Source: CADEEL01 sp050246475 (GTDB lineage: Bacteria; Pseudomonadota; Alphaproteobacteria; Caulobacterales; Aquidulcibacteraceae). From it: a DNA stretch of 64,000 nt. The stretch spans positions 124,001 to 188,000 of the forward strand of contig JBFWVZ010000004.1 of the NCBI GenBank assembly GCA_050246475.1. The letters are read 5' to 3'. This document shows, in pieces, positions 51,750 through 59,899 of the stretch. How positions within the stretch are numbered: position 1 is the first letter of the stretch; every line of letters begins with the position of its first letter. Made by a program: the position numbers and the translations under genes. Under the pieces are notes generated by a model that saw only the letters and a program-made list of their open reading frames with translations, did no database searches and was not told the DNA's origin.

Positions 51750-54035
51750 ATGCAGCGGCTCGCGCAGGCGCGGATTTTTCTGAGCCTTTTCATCGGCGCT
51801 GCGTTTCTGGGCGCTTGCGGCGGAGGCGGGGGAGGCACGCCCGCGCCGATGAGCCCGCCGCCGCCTGTTCTGCCGCCCCCGCCGCCGTCACCGCCCCCGC
51901 CGCCGCCGCCGATGGGGAGCATCCCGTCAGGAACGGAGTTCGCGGCCAATTGGGGCGTCGATTATGTGAACGCCGAGGCGGCTTGGTCGCGCGGCTATAC
52001 AGGCGACGGGATCGTCATCGGCGTCATCGACGACGGCATCCATCCAACGCATCCCGAGCTTGCCGGGCGTGTGGACACCGTCAATTCCGTAGACATCGTT
52101 CCAGGCCGCAATCAGCTCACCACGGACAATTCGCACGGCAGCGAGCTTTCCTCACTGATGGTCGGCAATTTCAACGGCTCGCAAACCGTCGGCATCGCGT
52201 ACGGCGCGACCGTGCTCGCCATCCGCGCCGACGACGGAACGGGCGGCTTCTTCTATGACGATCTCGCCAACGCGATCGACTATGCCGTCGCGCACGGCGT
52301 GGACATCATCAATTTCTCGCTCGGCGGGCCGAATGCGCCGGACACGGGTTCTGGATTCCAAACGGCGCTCGCTGCCGCGACAGCCGCGGGCGTTATCGTC
52401 GTCGTTTCCGCAGGCAATGACGGCGGTTCCGCGACTCAAGTGAACTATCCCGGCTTTTACGCGACGAACCCCGCCGTCTCAAACGGGCTCATCGTCGTCG
52501 CGGGCGGTCTCAATCCAAACGGGACGATCAATACGATTTCCAACCCGCCGGGCAGCGCTGCGAATTGGTATCTCGTGGCGCCGGGCTGGGAGGTGATCGT
52601 ACCGGACTATGGGCCGCCGGGTCCCGTGCCGCTCTTTCAAGTCTGCGGCGCCGCAGCAGGTCTGCCCTCCGGGCTCTGCGAAATCCAAGGCACTTCCTAC
52701 GCATCGCCGCAGATTGCGGCTGGGTTGGCGCTGCTTATGGAAGCCGCGCCTGGGCTCACGCCGCAACAGATCGTCGATCTCGCCTTCACGTCCGCGGTCG
52801 ATCGCGGCGCGGCGGGGACGGACAGCGTCTTCGGGCGCGGGCAGTTCGACATCGCGCGCGCATTCGCGCCCGTCGGGCCGCTTGCGTTTGAAACCGCAAG
52901 CGGCGCAGCCGCGCCCGCCGATGCGCCCGTTGGGACCGTCGGGGCCGCCTACGGCGATGCGTTTGCGAACACGGAGGCGTGGCGCGCGACGGCGTTCGAT
53001 TCCTTCGACCGCTCGTTCGACGTTTCGCTCGCGCACGGATGGATCGGCGCGGCCCAAGCCAGCATCGCGGATCAAGCCGCGCCCGCTCTCTGGCGCCAAG
53101 GCGAAACACACGGCGCGCTCAGCGCGCACTTCACTACGCCCGACGATGTGGGGCCCGACGCCGTGCGGCGCCGCATGCTTGAAGAACCGGAAGGCGCCTT
53201 CCGCGCCTTCGCCGCGCTCTCGGACGATGTGACGCTCACCGTCGCGCGCAACGCCCAGGCGCTCGATTTCGATCTGGATGCGGCCGCGACTGGGCATCTT
53301 GGCTTCGCCGGCGCCGAGTTCGCGGTGGCGATCGAACGCCAACTCGGCGGCGGCGCGCTGACGTTCGCCTCGCAAACAGGCGAAGCCGATCTCGGCCTCT
53401 TCGGCCCATCGCGCCGGCGCGGCTGGGCGATGCGCTACGCCGATGCGCTGGGGCCCGTGCGTTTCGACGCGACGTATGGCGTGCTCACGGAAGAGGGCGC
53501 GCTGCTCGGCCTCGTGTGGGACGATGCTTGGGGCGCGGCGGCGAACGGGATCACGGAATTCATCGGCCTCGGCGCCAATTGGTCTCCGCGTCCGGATTGG
53601 GAAACATCGGCAAGCATCGAGTTCGGCCGCGCGCGCTTGGACGGCGGCAGTTGGCTCACACTCGATGCGCCCTTGCTGACAAGCGCGGCGCGCGCGGCAG
53701 TCCGTTGGCGTGTCACGCCGTCCCTCCTCGCGGAGGAGGGCATCGGCGGGGCGTGGACGCTTTCGGTGTCGCAGCCGCTGCGCATCGAGAGCGGCGCCTT
53801 CAGCGCGCTCTTGCCGGTCTCCGATGCGTGGGGGCGCCAGCATCTGGCGTTCGATCGCCGTTCGATCGGCGCGAGCCCCAGCGGGCGTGAGATCGAAACG
53901 CGGCTCTCCTATTGGCTGTGGTCGGGCGGCGTGCTCTCCGCGCACGCCGATCTCGCGCACCGCAGCGAACCGGGGCACCGCGCTGACGCAGACGACGCCG
54001 TCGAGGCGCTCATAGGGCTGCGTCTCGCGCACTAA
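51750..54035 (+). CDS. S8 subtilase lipoprotein with long C-terminal domain
   Basis: 761 residues. Lipoprotein signal ending FLGAC (Cys23), a poly-Gly and poly-Pro tether (24-55), then the subtilisin domain (about 65-375) with complete triad Asp94 (GVIDDG), His129 (NSHGSE) and Ser316 (GTSYASP). The last about 380 residues contain alternating hydrophobic strands and end L-I-G-L-R-L-A-H, resembling a beta-rich or barrel-like autotransporter domain without the usual terminal Phe. Probably a surface-tethered protease. Confidence 0.82.
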   Translation: MQRLAQARIFLSLFIGAAFLGACGGGGGGTPAPMSPPPPVLPPPPPSPPPPPPPMGSIPSGTEFAANWGVDYVNAEAAWSRGYTGDGIVIGVIDDGIHPTHPELAGRVDTVNSVDIVPGRNQLTTDNSHGSELSSLMVGNFNGSQTVGIAYGATVLAIRADDGTGGFFYDDLANAIDYAVAHGVDIINFSLGGPNAPDTGSGFQTALAAATAAGVIVVVSAGNDGGSATQVNYPGFYATNPAVSNGLIVVAGGLNPNGTINTISNPPGSAANWYLVAPGWEVIVPDYGPPGPVPLFQVCGAAAGLPSGLCEIQGTSYASPQIAAGLALLMEAAPGLTPQQIVDLAFTSAVDRGAAGTDSVFGRGQFDIARAFAPVGPLAFETASGAAAPADAPVGTVGAAYGDAFANTEAWRATAFDSFDRSFDVSLAHGWIGAAQASIADQAAPALWRQGETHGALSAHFTTPDDVGPDAVRRRMLEEPEGAFRAFAALSDDVTLTVARNAQALDFDLDAAATGHLGFAGAEFAVAIERQLGGGALTFASQTGEADLGLFGPSRRRGWAMRYADALGPVRFDATYGVLTEEGALLGLVWDDAWGAAANGITEFIGLGANWSPRPDWETSASIEFGRARLDGGSWLTLDAPLLTSAARAAVRWRVTPSLLAEEGIGGAWTLSVSQPLRIESGAFSALLPVSDAWGRQHLAFDRRSIGASPSGREIETRLSYWLWSGGVLSAHADLAHRSEPGHRADADDAVEALIGLRLAH

Positions 54036-54072
54036 CGCAGCGGCAGCCGTTCCGCACGGGCGTGCGCGTGGC

Positions 54073-54094
54073 TACACTCTCCTTCGAAGGAGAG
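54073..54094 (+). promoter_or_regulatory. candidate promoter -10 and 18-bp operator-like palindrome
   Basis: TACACT (54073-54078, in TGGCTACACT) overlaps the perfect palindrome CTCTCCTTCGAAGGAGAG (54077-54094), which covers the presumed transcription start and contains the SD of the monooxygenase gene at 54099. It could be a repressor site (the TetR encoded downstream is a candidate) or an RNA hairpin that hides the SD. Confidence 0.5.
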
Positions 54095-54098
54095 ACGA

Positions 54099-55475
54099 AT
54101 GCCGTTCGACGGATCGCCGGAATTGCCGCGCGCTTGCATCATTGGGGCCGGCTGCGCGGGCTTCACCACCGCCAAGCGCCTCAAGGATCACGGAATCTCC
54201 TACGATTGCTTCGAAGCGTCGGACGATATCGGCGGCAATTGGTATTTCCGGAATCCGAACGGCGCTTCGGCCTGCTATCAATCGCTGCACATCGACACCT
54301 CGAAGTGGCGCCTGGCTTTTGAGGATTATCCGATTCCGGAGGAATTTCCGGACTATCCGCACCATGCCCAGCTGCTCGACTATTTCCGCGGCTATGTCGA
54401 TCATTTCGGCCTGCGTCCCACGATCACGTTCAATACGCGCGTCACGGAAGCCGTGCGCGGCGGGGACGGGCTCTGGCGCGTCACCCTCTCCACCGGCGAG
54501 ACGCGCTCATACGACGTGCTTCTCGTCTGCAACGGCCATCATTGGGATCCGCGCTTCCCCGATCCGTATCCCGGAACATTCGCCGGGCAACAGATTCACG
54601 CGCACGCTTACATGGATCCGTTCGACCCGATCAATATGCGCGGCAAGAACGTCCTCATCGTCGGCGCCGGCAATTCCGCGATGGATATTGCCAGCGAGCT
54701 GTCGCAGCGCCCGATCGCCAAGAACCTGTACGTCTCGATGCGCCGGGGCGTGTGGGTGCTGCCGAAATATATCGGCGGCAAGCCGGTCGATAAGACGGCC
54801 ATGCCGCATTGGGTGCCGCCCGCGATCGGCCGCAAGCTCGCGAAGGACGTGATCCTCAAGGCGGTGGGGCGGATGGAGGATTATGGGCTGCCCAAGCCCG
54901 ATCACGAGGTGCTGACGGCGCATCCCTCCGTCTCCGGCGAGTTTCTCACGCGCGTCGGCTGCGGCGACATCAAGGTGAAGCCCGCGATCAAGGTGCTGGA
55001 GGGAGAGAGAATCCGATTCTCGGACGACAGTGTCGAGGAGATCGACGTCATCGTCTTCGCCACCGGCTACAAGACGAGTTTTCCCTTCTTCACGCAGAAC
55101 GCGTTCAAGCCTGCGCCGGACAACACCTTCCCGCTCTGGAAGCGCATGATGCAGCCCGGCGTGAACAATCTCTTCTTCATGGGGCTGGCGCAGGCGCTCC
55201 CGACGCTGGTGAATTTCCCGGAGCAACAATCGAAGCTCGTGGCCGCTTATCTCACCGGGCGCTACGCGCTGCCTGCCGAAGACGAAATGCGCGCGCAGAT
55301 CGTCGCCGATGAGAAGCGCTATCAAGGCCCCTACTACGACAGCCCGCGCCATCGCATGCAGCTCGATTTCGGACATTACGTCTGGGCGCTGAAGCAAGAG
55401 ATCAAGAAGGGCGCGCGACGCGCCGATGCGCGCGGGCGTGCGTTGCCGGTGCCGGCGCGGGCAGCCGCGGCATGA
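54099..55475 (+). CDS. flavin-containing monooxygenase
   Basis: 458 residues. FAD site CIIGAGCAGFT (GAGCAG 16-21), NADPH site VLIVGAGNSAMDIA (about 186-199) and the FMO fingerprint F-A-G-Q-Q-I-H-A-H-A-Y (FxGxxxHxxxY) are all present, so this is an N-/S-oxidising FMO or Baeyer-Villiger-type enzyme. SD AAGGAGAG is part of the palindrome above. Its end overlaps the lipoprotein gene by 4 bp; the neighbouring hydrolase and reductase suggest a catabolic unit. Confidence 0.9.
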   Translation: MPFDGSPELPRACIIGAGCAGFTTAKRLKDHGISYDCFEASDDIGGNWYFRNPNGASACYQSLHIDTSKWRLAFEDYPIPEEFPDYPHHAQLLDYFRGYVDHFGLRPTITFNTRVTEAVRGGDGLWRVTLSTGETRSYDVLLVCNGHHWDPRFPDPYPGTFAGQQIHAHAYMDPFDPINMRGKNVLIVGAGNSAMDIASELSQRPIAKNLYVSMRRGVWVLPKYIGGKPVDKTAMPHWVPPAIGRKLAKDVILKAVGRMEDYGLPKPDHEVLTAHPSVSGEFLTRVGCGDIKVKPAIKVLEGERIRFSDDSVEEIDVIVFATGYKTSFPFFTQNAFKPAPDNTFPLWKRMMQPGVNNLFFMGLAQALPTLVNFPEQQSKLVAAYLTGRYALPAEDEMRAQIVADEKRYQGPYYDSPRHRMQLDFGHYVWALKQEIKKGARRADARGRALPVPARAAAA

Positions 55476-55930
55476 AGCGCGCACTCATCATCGCCGCGCT
55501 TCTGCTGGCCGGATGCGATCGCGCCGCCGATGTCGGCAAGACGCGTCCATCCACGCCGGAGGAAGAAGCCGCGCTCGAGCGCATCCCATCGACCGATGCG
55601 CTCGGCCAGCCCGCGCCGACGTTCGCGGCGCCGTACAATCTCCCTGCCTACACGCCGCTCTATCCCGGCGCGGTCATCGACAATTCGAATGCGACCGCCG
55701 CATCGGGAGGTCCGGGCGGACTTGTCTCTTTCACCGCGCCGGCTTCGGTGGAGACGGTCGCGGCTTTTTACAGGGGCCAGGCCATCGGCCGCGAGGTCAG
55801 CGAGGCGGAGGCGTCCGGCACGCGCATGATCGCGGTCAGCGCCGGGGCGGCGGAACGCGCCGAGATCCACATCGCGCCAAGCGAGAACGGCGCGCGCGTC
55901 GTCATCGCATACGTGCTGCCGGGCGGGTGA
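55472..55930 (+). CDS. lipoprotein of unknown function
   Basis: 152 residues. Signal ending LLLAGC (Cys15). The mature part contains YPGAVIDN and FTAPASVETVAAFYRGQA, a pattern seen in small periplasmic proteins with a phosphate- or flavin-like pocket, but no family is certain. Coupled to the monooxygenase (ATGA overlap). Confidence 0.65.
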   Translation: MKRALIIAALLLAGCDRAADVGKTRPSTPEEEAALERIPSTDALGQPAPTFAAPYNLPAYTPLYPGAVIDNSNATAASGGPGGLVSFTAPASVETVAAFYRGQAIGREVSEAEASGTRMIAVSAGAAERAEIHIAPSENGARVVIAYVLPGG

Positions 55931-55932
55931 AG

Positions 55933-55959
55933 TTGACACTCCGTCAGCCTTGCGCAAGG
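55933..55959 (+). promoter_or_regulatory. candidate TetR-gene promoter/operator
   Basis: TTGACA (55933-55938) lies in the inverted pair TTGAC-ACTCC-GTCA, and CCTTGCGCAAGG (55948-55959) is a 12-bp palindrome 15 bases on. Both precede the TetR start at 55986 and could give autoregulation. No convincing -10. Confidence 0.35.
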
Positions 55960-55985
55960 TGGCGCCAAGGGTGGAGACGGACAGG

Positions 55986-56603
55986 ATGACGGAAGCGGCG
56001 GCGACGCTGGAAGGCAAGCGCGAGCGCGCGAAGGCCGCCAACCGCGATGCCATTTTGGCCGCGGCGAAGCGCGTGTTCGCGCAGCTCGGCTATGAGACCG
56101 CCACGGTGCGCGACATCATACGCGGCACCGAGCTCGCCTCCGGCACGTTCTACAATTACTTCCGCTCGAAAGAAGAAGTGTTCGAAGCGTTGGCCGCCGA
56201 CGGCGCACGCCGGTTCAAGCCGATCCTTCGGCACGTGCGCGAAAGCTCGGCGACCTTCGAGGACTACATTCGCGGCGCCATCGGCGCCTACTTTCACTTC
56301 CTGCACGAAGAGAATCTGATCGGCGGCGGCCGGCCCATGGCGGAGCGGCGCCCGCACGTGCATGCCGATACGCCCGAATCCATCGCCGTCTATAACGAAG
56401 TGCGCGAAGGCATCGAGGATGCGATCGCGCGCGGCATGGCGCCGAAAGTCGATGCCGATTATCTCGCCAACGCGTGCATCGGCATGGCGCAGGAGCTTGG
56501 CGCCGCCATGCTCGACCGCGATCCGGTCGATATCGAGGGCGCGAGCGATTTCGCGGCGGCGTTCATTCTCGGCGGCATCGGCGCTCTGCCGCGAAAAGAT
56601 TAG
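55986..56603 (+). CDS. TetR-family transcriptional regulator
   Basis: 205 residues. N-terminal HTH (about 15-62) with ANRDAILAAAKRVFAQLGYE, ATVRDIIRGTELASGTFYNYF; the C-terminal ligand domain is helical and uncharacterised. Probably represses this monooxygenase/hydrolase cluster. ATG 55986 is favoured; the frame is open to 55950 within the probable promoter. Confidence 0.88.
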   Translation: MTEAAATLEGKRERAKAANRDAILAAAKRVFAQLGYETATVRDIIRGTELASGTFYNYFRSKEEVFEALAADGARRFKPILRHVRESSATFEDYIRGAIGAYFHFLHEENLIGGGRPMAERRPHVHADTPESIAVYNEVREGIEDAIARGMAPKVDADYLANACIGMAQELGAAMLDRDPVDIEGASDFAAAFILGGIGALPRKD

Positions 56604-56621
56604 AAGACGATAGGGAAGCCC

Positions 56622-57653
56622 ATGCGTTTCTTGACGAAGATGCTCGCGCGCGCCGCGATCAACCGCAGCGATGAAGCGCTCATCCGCGCCAGCGGCGGCA
56701 GCCCCCGAGTCGCGGGCGGGCGCACGCTCGATCCGCGCTTCCAATTCATCGAGGCGCAGTCACGGAAAGCCGCGCCGCCGCCGGAGCTGACGCCCGCGAT
56801 CGGCCGCGCGCAAACGGATGGGCTCGTCTATATGTTCGGCGGCAAACGCGAGCCGGGCGTTCATGCGGAGAGCTTGACGATCGATCTGGGCGATCGCCGC
56901 ATTCCCGCGCGCCTCTATCATCCCGCGCGGCGCGATCCTTCCGTGCCTGTGCTCGTGTTCTATCATTTCGGCGGCGGCGTTGTCGGCAATCTCGACACGT
57001 GCGACGCCTTCTGCACCATCCTCGCCAACGAAACGAAGGGGAGCGTGCTCTCCGTCGACTATCGCTTGGCGCCGGAGCATCGTTTTCCCGCCGGCCTCAA
57101 CGATGCAATCGACGCATTCAAATGGGCGGTCGAAAACGCCCAGCGCTTCGACGGCCCCGCCGGCAAGGCCGCGATCGGCGGGGATTCCATGGGCGGGAAT
57201 TTCTCCGCCATCGTCACGCAAGAGATGAAGCGCACGGGCGGCCCGCTGCCCGTCGTGCAGCTTCTCATCTATCCCGCGACCGATATCGCGAGCACGCATC
57301 CCTCGATGACGACCTACGCCGATGCGTTCCCGCTGACGGCGCAAACGATGGCGTGGTTCATGGCGAACTATCTGCCCGAGGGAACGGACCCGAAGCAGGT
57401 GCGCCTCTCGCCTGCGAACGAACCGAACCTCGCCGGGCTCCCGCCCGCGCTCATCTATACGGCGGGCTTCGATGTGCTGAGCGATCAAGGCAAGGAATAC
57501 GCGGACAAACTCAAGGCTGCGGGCGTGCCGGTCACGTATCATTGCTTCGATAGCCTCGCGCACGGCTTCACGGCCTTCACGGGTGCGATCCCAGCCGCCG
57601 ACGCCGCCTGCCGCCGTATCGCGCGCGAAACCGCCGCCGCGATGAAAGCGTGA
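56622..57653 (+). CDS. HSL-type alpha/beta hydrolase
   Basis: 343 residues. Oxyanion motif YHFGGGVVGN at about 114-123 (the family HGGG appears as H115-F-G-G-G, an insertion-like variant), nucleophile Ser189 in GGDSMGG, Asp in F-D-V-L-S-D and His in DSLAHGF complete the catalytic triad. An esterase/lipase, plausibly hydrolysing the ester made by the monooxygenase. 18 bp after TetR, same direction. Confidence 0.87.
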   Translation: MRFLTKMLARAAINRSDEALIRASGGSPRVAGGRTLDPRFQFIEAQSRKAAPPPELTPAIGRAQTDGLVYMFGGKREPGVHAESLTIDLGDRRIPARLYHPARRDPSVPVLVFYHFGGGVVGNLDTCDAFCTILANETKGSVLSVDYRLAPEHRFPAGLNDAIDAFKWAVENAQRFDGPAGKAAIGGDSMGGNFSAIVTQEMKRTGGPLPVVQLLIYPATDIASTHPSMTTYADAFPLTAQTMAWFMANYLPEGTDPKQVRLSPANEPNLAGLPPALIYTAGFDVLSDQGKEYADKLKAAGVPVTYHCFDSLAHGFTAFTGAIPAADAACRRIARETAAAMKA

Positions 57654-57655
57654 GC

Positions 57656-57943
57656 TTAGCTCTCGAAGCGTCCGATCAGCGTTTCGCGCGCGCGCAGCGG
57701 CGCGAATTCAAGATTGAGCGTCTCGTAGCGTGTCCGGTTGGCCTTGAGGAACGCTTCGTAGGCGCGCTTCGTCGTCCAGCGGTCGATGACGAGAAAGCCG
57801 TTCTCTTTCTTCAGAAGCTCCGTGCCCAGATAGTCGTCGCTCTCGCTAAAGAGCCGCGCCCACACGCCATCGACGTCATAGGCGGCGATGAACGCCTTCT
57901 TGTGCTTGGCGGCCACATCATAGAGCCACACGGCGGCGAACAT
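57656..57943 (-). CDS. ABM-like (dimeric alpha-beta barrel) small protein
   Basis: 95 residues, one alpha-beta barrel unit: MFAAVWLYDVAAKHKKAF, then ELLKKENGFLVIDRWTTKRAYEAFLKANR. Resembles antibiotic-biosynthesis monooxygenase or EthD-like folds that dimerise. SD GGGAGG is 8 bases upstream. Its start codon (CATG) is shared with, or 17 bp from, the divergent oxidoreductase start. Confidence 0.7.
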   Translation of the reverse strand: MFAAVWLYDVAAKHKKAFIAAYDVDGVWARLFSESDDYLGTELLKKENGFLVIDRWTTKRAYEAFLKANRTRYETLNLEFAPLRARETLIGRFES

Positions 57944-57959
57944 GGCTGAAGCCTCCCTC

Positions 57960-58937
57960 ATGCAGGCCTTCGTCTGCACCGCGATCACGGATGATCTTTC
58001 GGGAACCGCGGTCAAGCAGATTGCGCGCCCGGCGCCAGGCAAAGGCGAAGCGCTCATTCGCGTCCGCGCGGCAAGCGTCAACTTCCCCGATCTGCTGATG
58101 TGTCAGGGCAAGTATCAATTCAAGCCCGAACCGCCTTTCTCACCGGGCATGGATATTGCCGGTGAGATCGAGACGCTCGGCGCGGGCGTGACGAGCTTGA
58201 AGATCGGAGACGCCGTCGTCGGCGGCGCGCGCTTGGGCGGCTTTGCGGAGTATGCCTTGGCCTCGGCGGCCGGCTTGGCTCCCAAGCCTGAAGCGATGAG
58301 CTTCGCGCAAGCGGCGGCCTATCCCGCCGCCTACCTCACCGCCTATGTCGCGCTCGTGCGGCGCGCGCGCATCGAGAAGGGCGAGACGCTTCTGGTCCAC
58401 GGCGCCGCGGGCGGCGTGGGCCTTGCCGCCGTCGATCTCGGCAAGCTGCTCGGCGCACGCGTCATTGCCACAGCCTCGACCGCAGAGAAGCGCGCGTTCT
58501 TGAAGGCCTACGGCGCCGATCACGTTCTCACGTCCTCCGGCTTCCGCGAGGAGGTGAAGGCGCTGACGGGCGGGAAGGGCGCCGATGTGATCTACGATCC
58601 CGTCGGCGGCGATGTGTTCGATGAAAGCGTGCGCTCAATCGCGTTCGATGGCCGTTTGCTCGTCATCGGCTTCACCAGCGGCCGCATCCCGAGCGTCTCT
58701 GTCAACATGCCGCTGATCAAGGGCTTCAGCGTCGTCGGCGTGCGCGCGGGCGAGTACGGGCGTCAATTTCCCGAGCGCGGCGCAGAGAACCTCGCCGCCA
58801 TCGCGAAGCTCGCACGCGAAGGAAAACTCCGGCCACATGTGCACGCAGAATTGCCGCTGTCGCGCACGCGCGACGGGCTTGAGATGCTGGCGAACCGCCA
58901 GGTAATCGGGAAAGTTGTGATCCGACCTGATCTCTAG
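57960..58937 (+). CDS. NADPH:quinone oxidoreductase (MDR family)
   Basis: 325 residues, zinc-free medium-chain reductase. GroES-like N-domain (about 25-125) and Rossmann domain with LLVHGAAGGVGLAAVDLGK and ADVIYDPVGGDVFDES. Start ATG 57960 gives the usual M-x-A-x-x-C beginning; ATG 57942 would add six residues and overlap the divergent ABM start. Reduces quinones or enones. The stop overlaps the convergent receiver-protein end by 4 bp. Confidence 0.9.
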   Translation: MQAFVCTAITDDLSGTAVKQIARPAPGKGEALIRVRAASVNFPDLLMCQGKYQFKPEPPFSPGMDIAGEIETLGAGVTSLKIGDAVVGGARLGGFAEYALASAAGLAPKPEAMSFAQAAAYPAAYLTAYVALVRRARIEKGETLLVHGAAGGVGLAAVDLGKLLGARVIATASTAEKRAFLKAYGADHVLTSSGFREEVKALTGGKGADVIYDPVGGDVFDESVRSIAFDGRLLVIGFTSGRIPSVSVNMPLIKGFSVVGVRAGEYGRQFPERGAENLAAIAKLAREGKLRPHVHAELPLSRTRDGLEMLANRQVIGKVVIRPDL

Positions 58938-59830
58938 GCCGCGTCCGCCTGCCGGAGCTTCTTGTCGATCATATTGCGCAGGCTCGTCGCCACGTCGCGC
59001 CGTTCGTCGGCCAGCGCGTTGGGCAGGTGAGCGAGCTGGTGGAGCGCCTGCACGTGCGTGCGCACGGCTTCGGGATCGAGCCGCTCGGTCGCGCCCACGG
59101 CCTCCATGTAACGCACCAACTGCCCGGCGCCGAAGGAGAGCATCTTGTCTTCGATCTCGTCAGCCAGCGAACGCAGCTCCAAGGACGAGGCGTAAACGAT
59201 GCGCGCGGCGTCGGGATCGTCCGGCTGCAGGCCGAGCGCGTGTTGGGTAAGCGCTGCCACGCGCGCGCGCTTCAACGCCCCCTTCACGTCATCCTCGTCG
59301 GAAATCGGATCCTCGCGCCGCTCGAACGTGTCGGTCAACCGGCGCCTTGGCCCGCCATAGGCTGGATCGGCGCGGCGGCGCCGGCAGGGGCCGACATAAT
59401 TGGGCGACGAGATGAAAGCGCGCGGCTTCATGACGACGGCGCCGAGCTTCGCCGCGATCGCGCCCGCCGAAACCGGCTTCATCAGATAGGCGTCTGCGCC
59501 GGCTTCGCGTGCGGCCTCCACCTCGCGCTGCTTGCGGCGCGCGGAAAGCATGAGGATCGGCACGGCGCGGTTCGGGATGTCCTCGCCGGTGCGGACCTGG
59601 CGAATGAATTCGAGCCCGCCCAGCGGGCCTTCCATCCAGTCGAGCAGGACAAGGCCGGGCCGGTGCATGCGAATGGAGTCGAGGCCCTCTTCCGCGCTGC
59701 GCGCGCCCACGACGAAGCGCACGCCCTGCGTACGCAGGATGTCGGTTGCGATGGAGCGATGAAACTCGCTGGCGTCCACGACGAGCGCGGTCAGCGAATC
59801 CAGGTCGATTGCGTCTTCTGCGGCGGCCAT
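58934..59830 (-). CDS. receiver-domain protein with uncharacterised C-terminal domain
   Basis: 298 residues. Receiver domain (about 12-125) with phospho-acceptor Asp64 (LVLLDWMEGP), acidic Asp19 and Lys118 (AYLMKPVS). A conserved-looking linker SPNYVGPCRRRRADPAY (about 143-159) and an about 110-residue helical C-terminal domain follow; no DNA-binding or enzymatic output domain is evident. The gene lies 69 bp downstream of MscS and has no clear SD. Confidence 0.82.
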   Translation of the reverse strand: MAAAEDAIDLDSLTALVVDASEFHRSIATDILRTQGVRFVVGARSAEEGLDSIRMHRPGLVLLDWMEGPLGGLEFIRQVRTGEDIPNRAVPILMLSARRKQREVEAAREAGADAYLMKPVSAGAIAAKLGAVVMKPRAFISSPNYVGPCRRRRADPAYGGPRRRLTDTFERREDPISDEDDVKGALKRARVAALTQHALGLQPDDPDAARIVYASSLELRSLADEIEDKMLSFGAGQLVRYMEAVGATERLDPEAVRTHVQALHQLAHLPNALADERRDVATSLRNMIDKKLRQADAA

Positions 59831-59834
59831 GGCT

Positions 59835-59849
59835 TTAAGGTTTTTCTAA
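59835..59849 (-). promoter_or_regulatory. CtrA-like box upstream of the receiver gene
   Basis: On the minus strand TTAG-N7-TTAA (TTAGAAAAACCTTAA), one mismatch from the CtrA consensus TTAA-N7-TTAA, directly before the start at 59830. It sits where an SD would be, so chance or a leaderless promoter are alternatives. Confidence 0.3.
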
Positions 59850-59899
59850 CCCAGCCGCAGAGCTTAACGGACAAACATTAGCATTCGTTGAAGCGCCCG

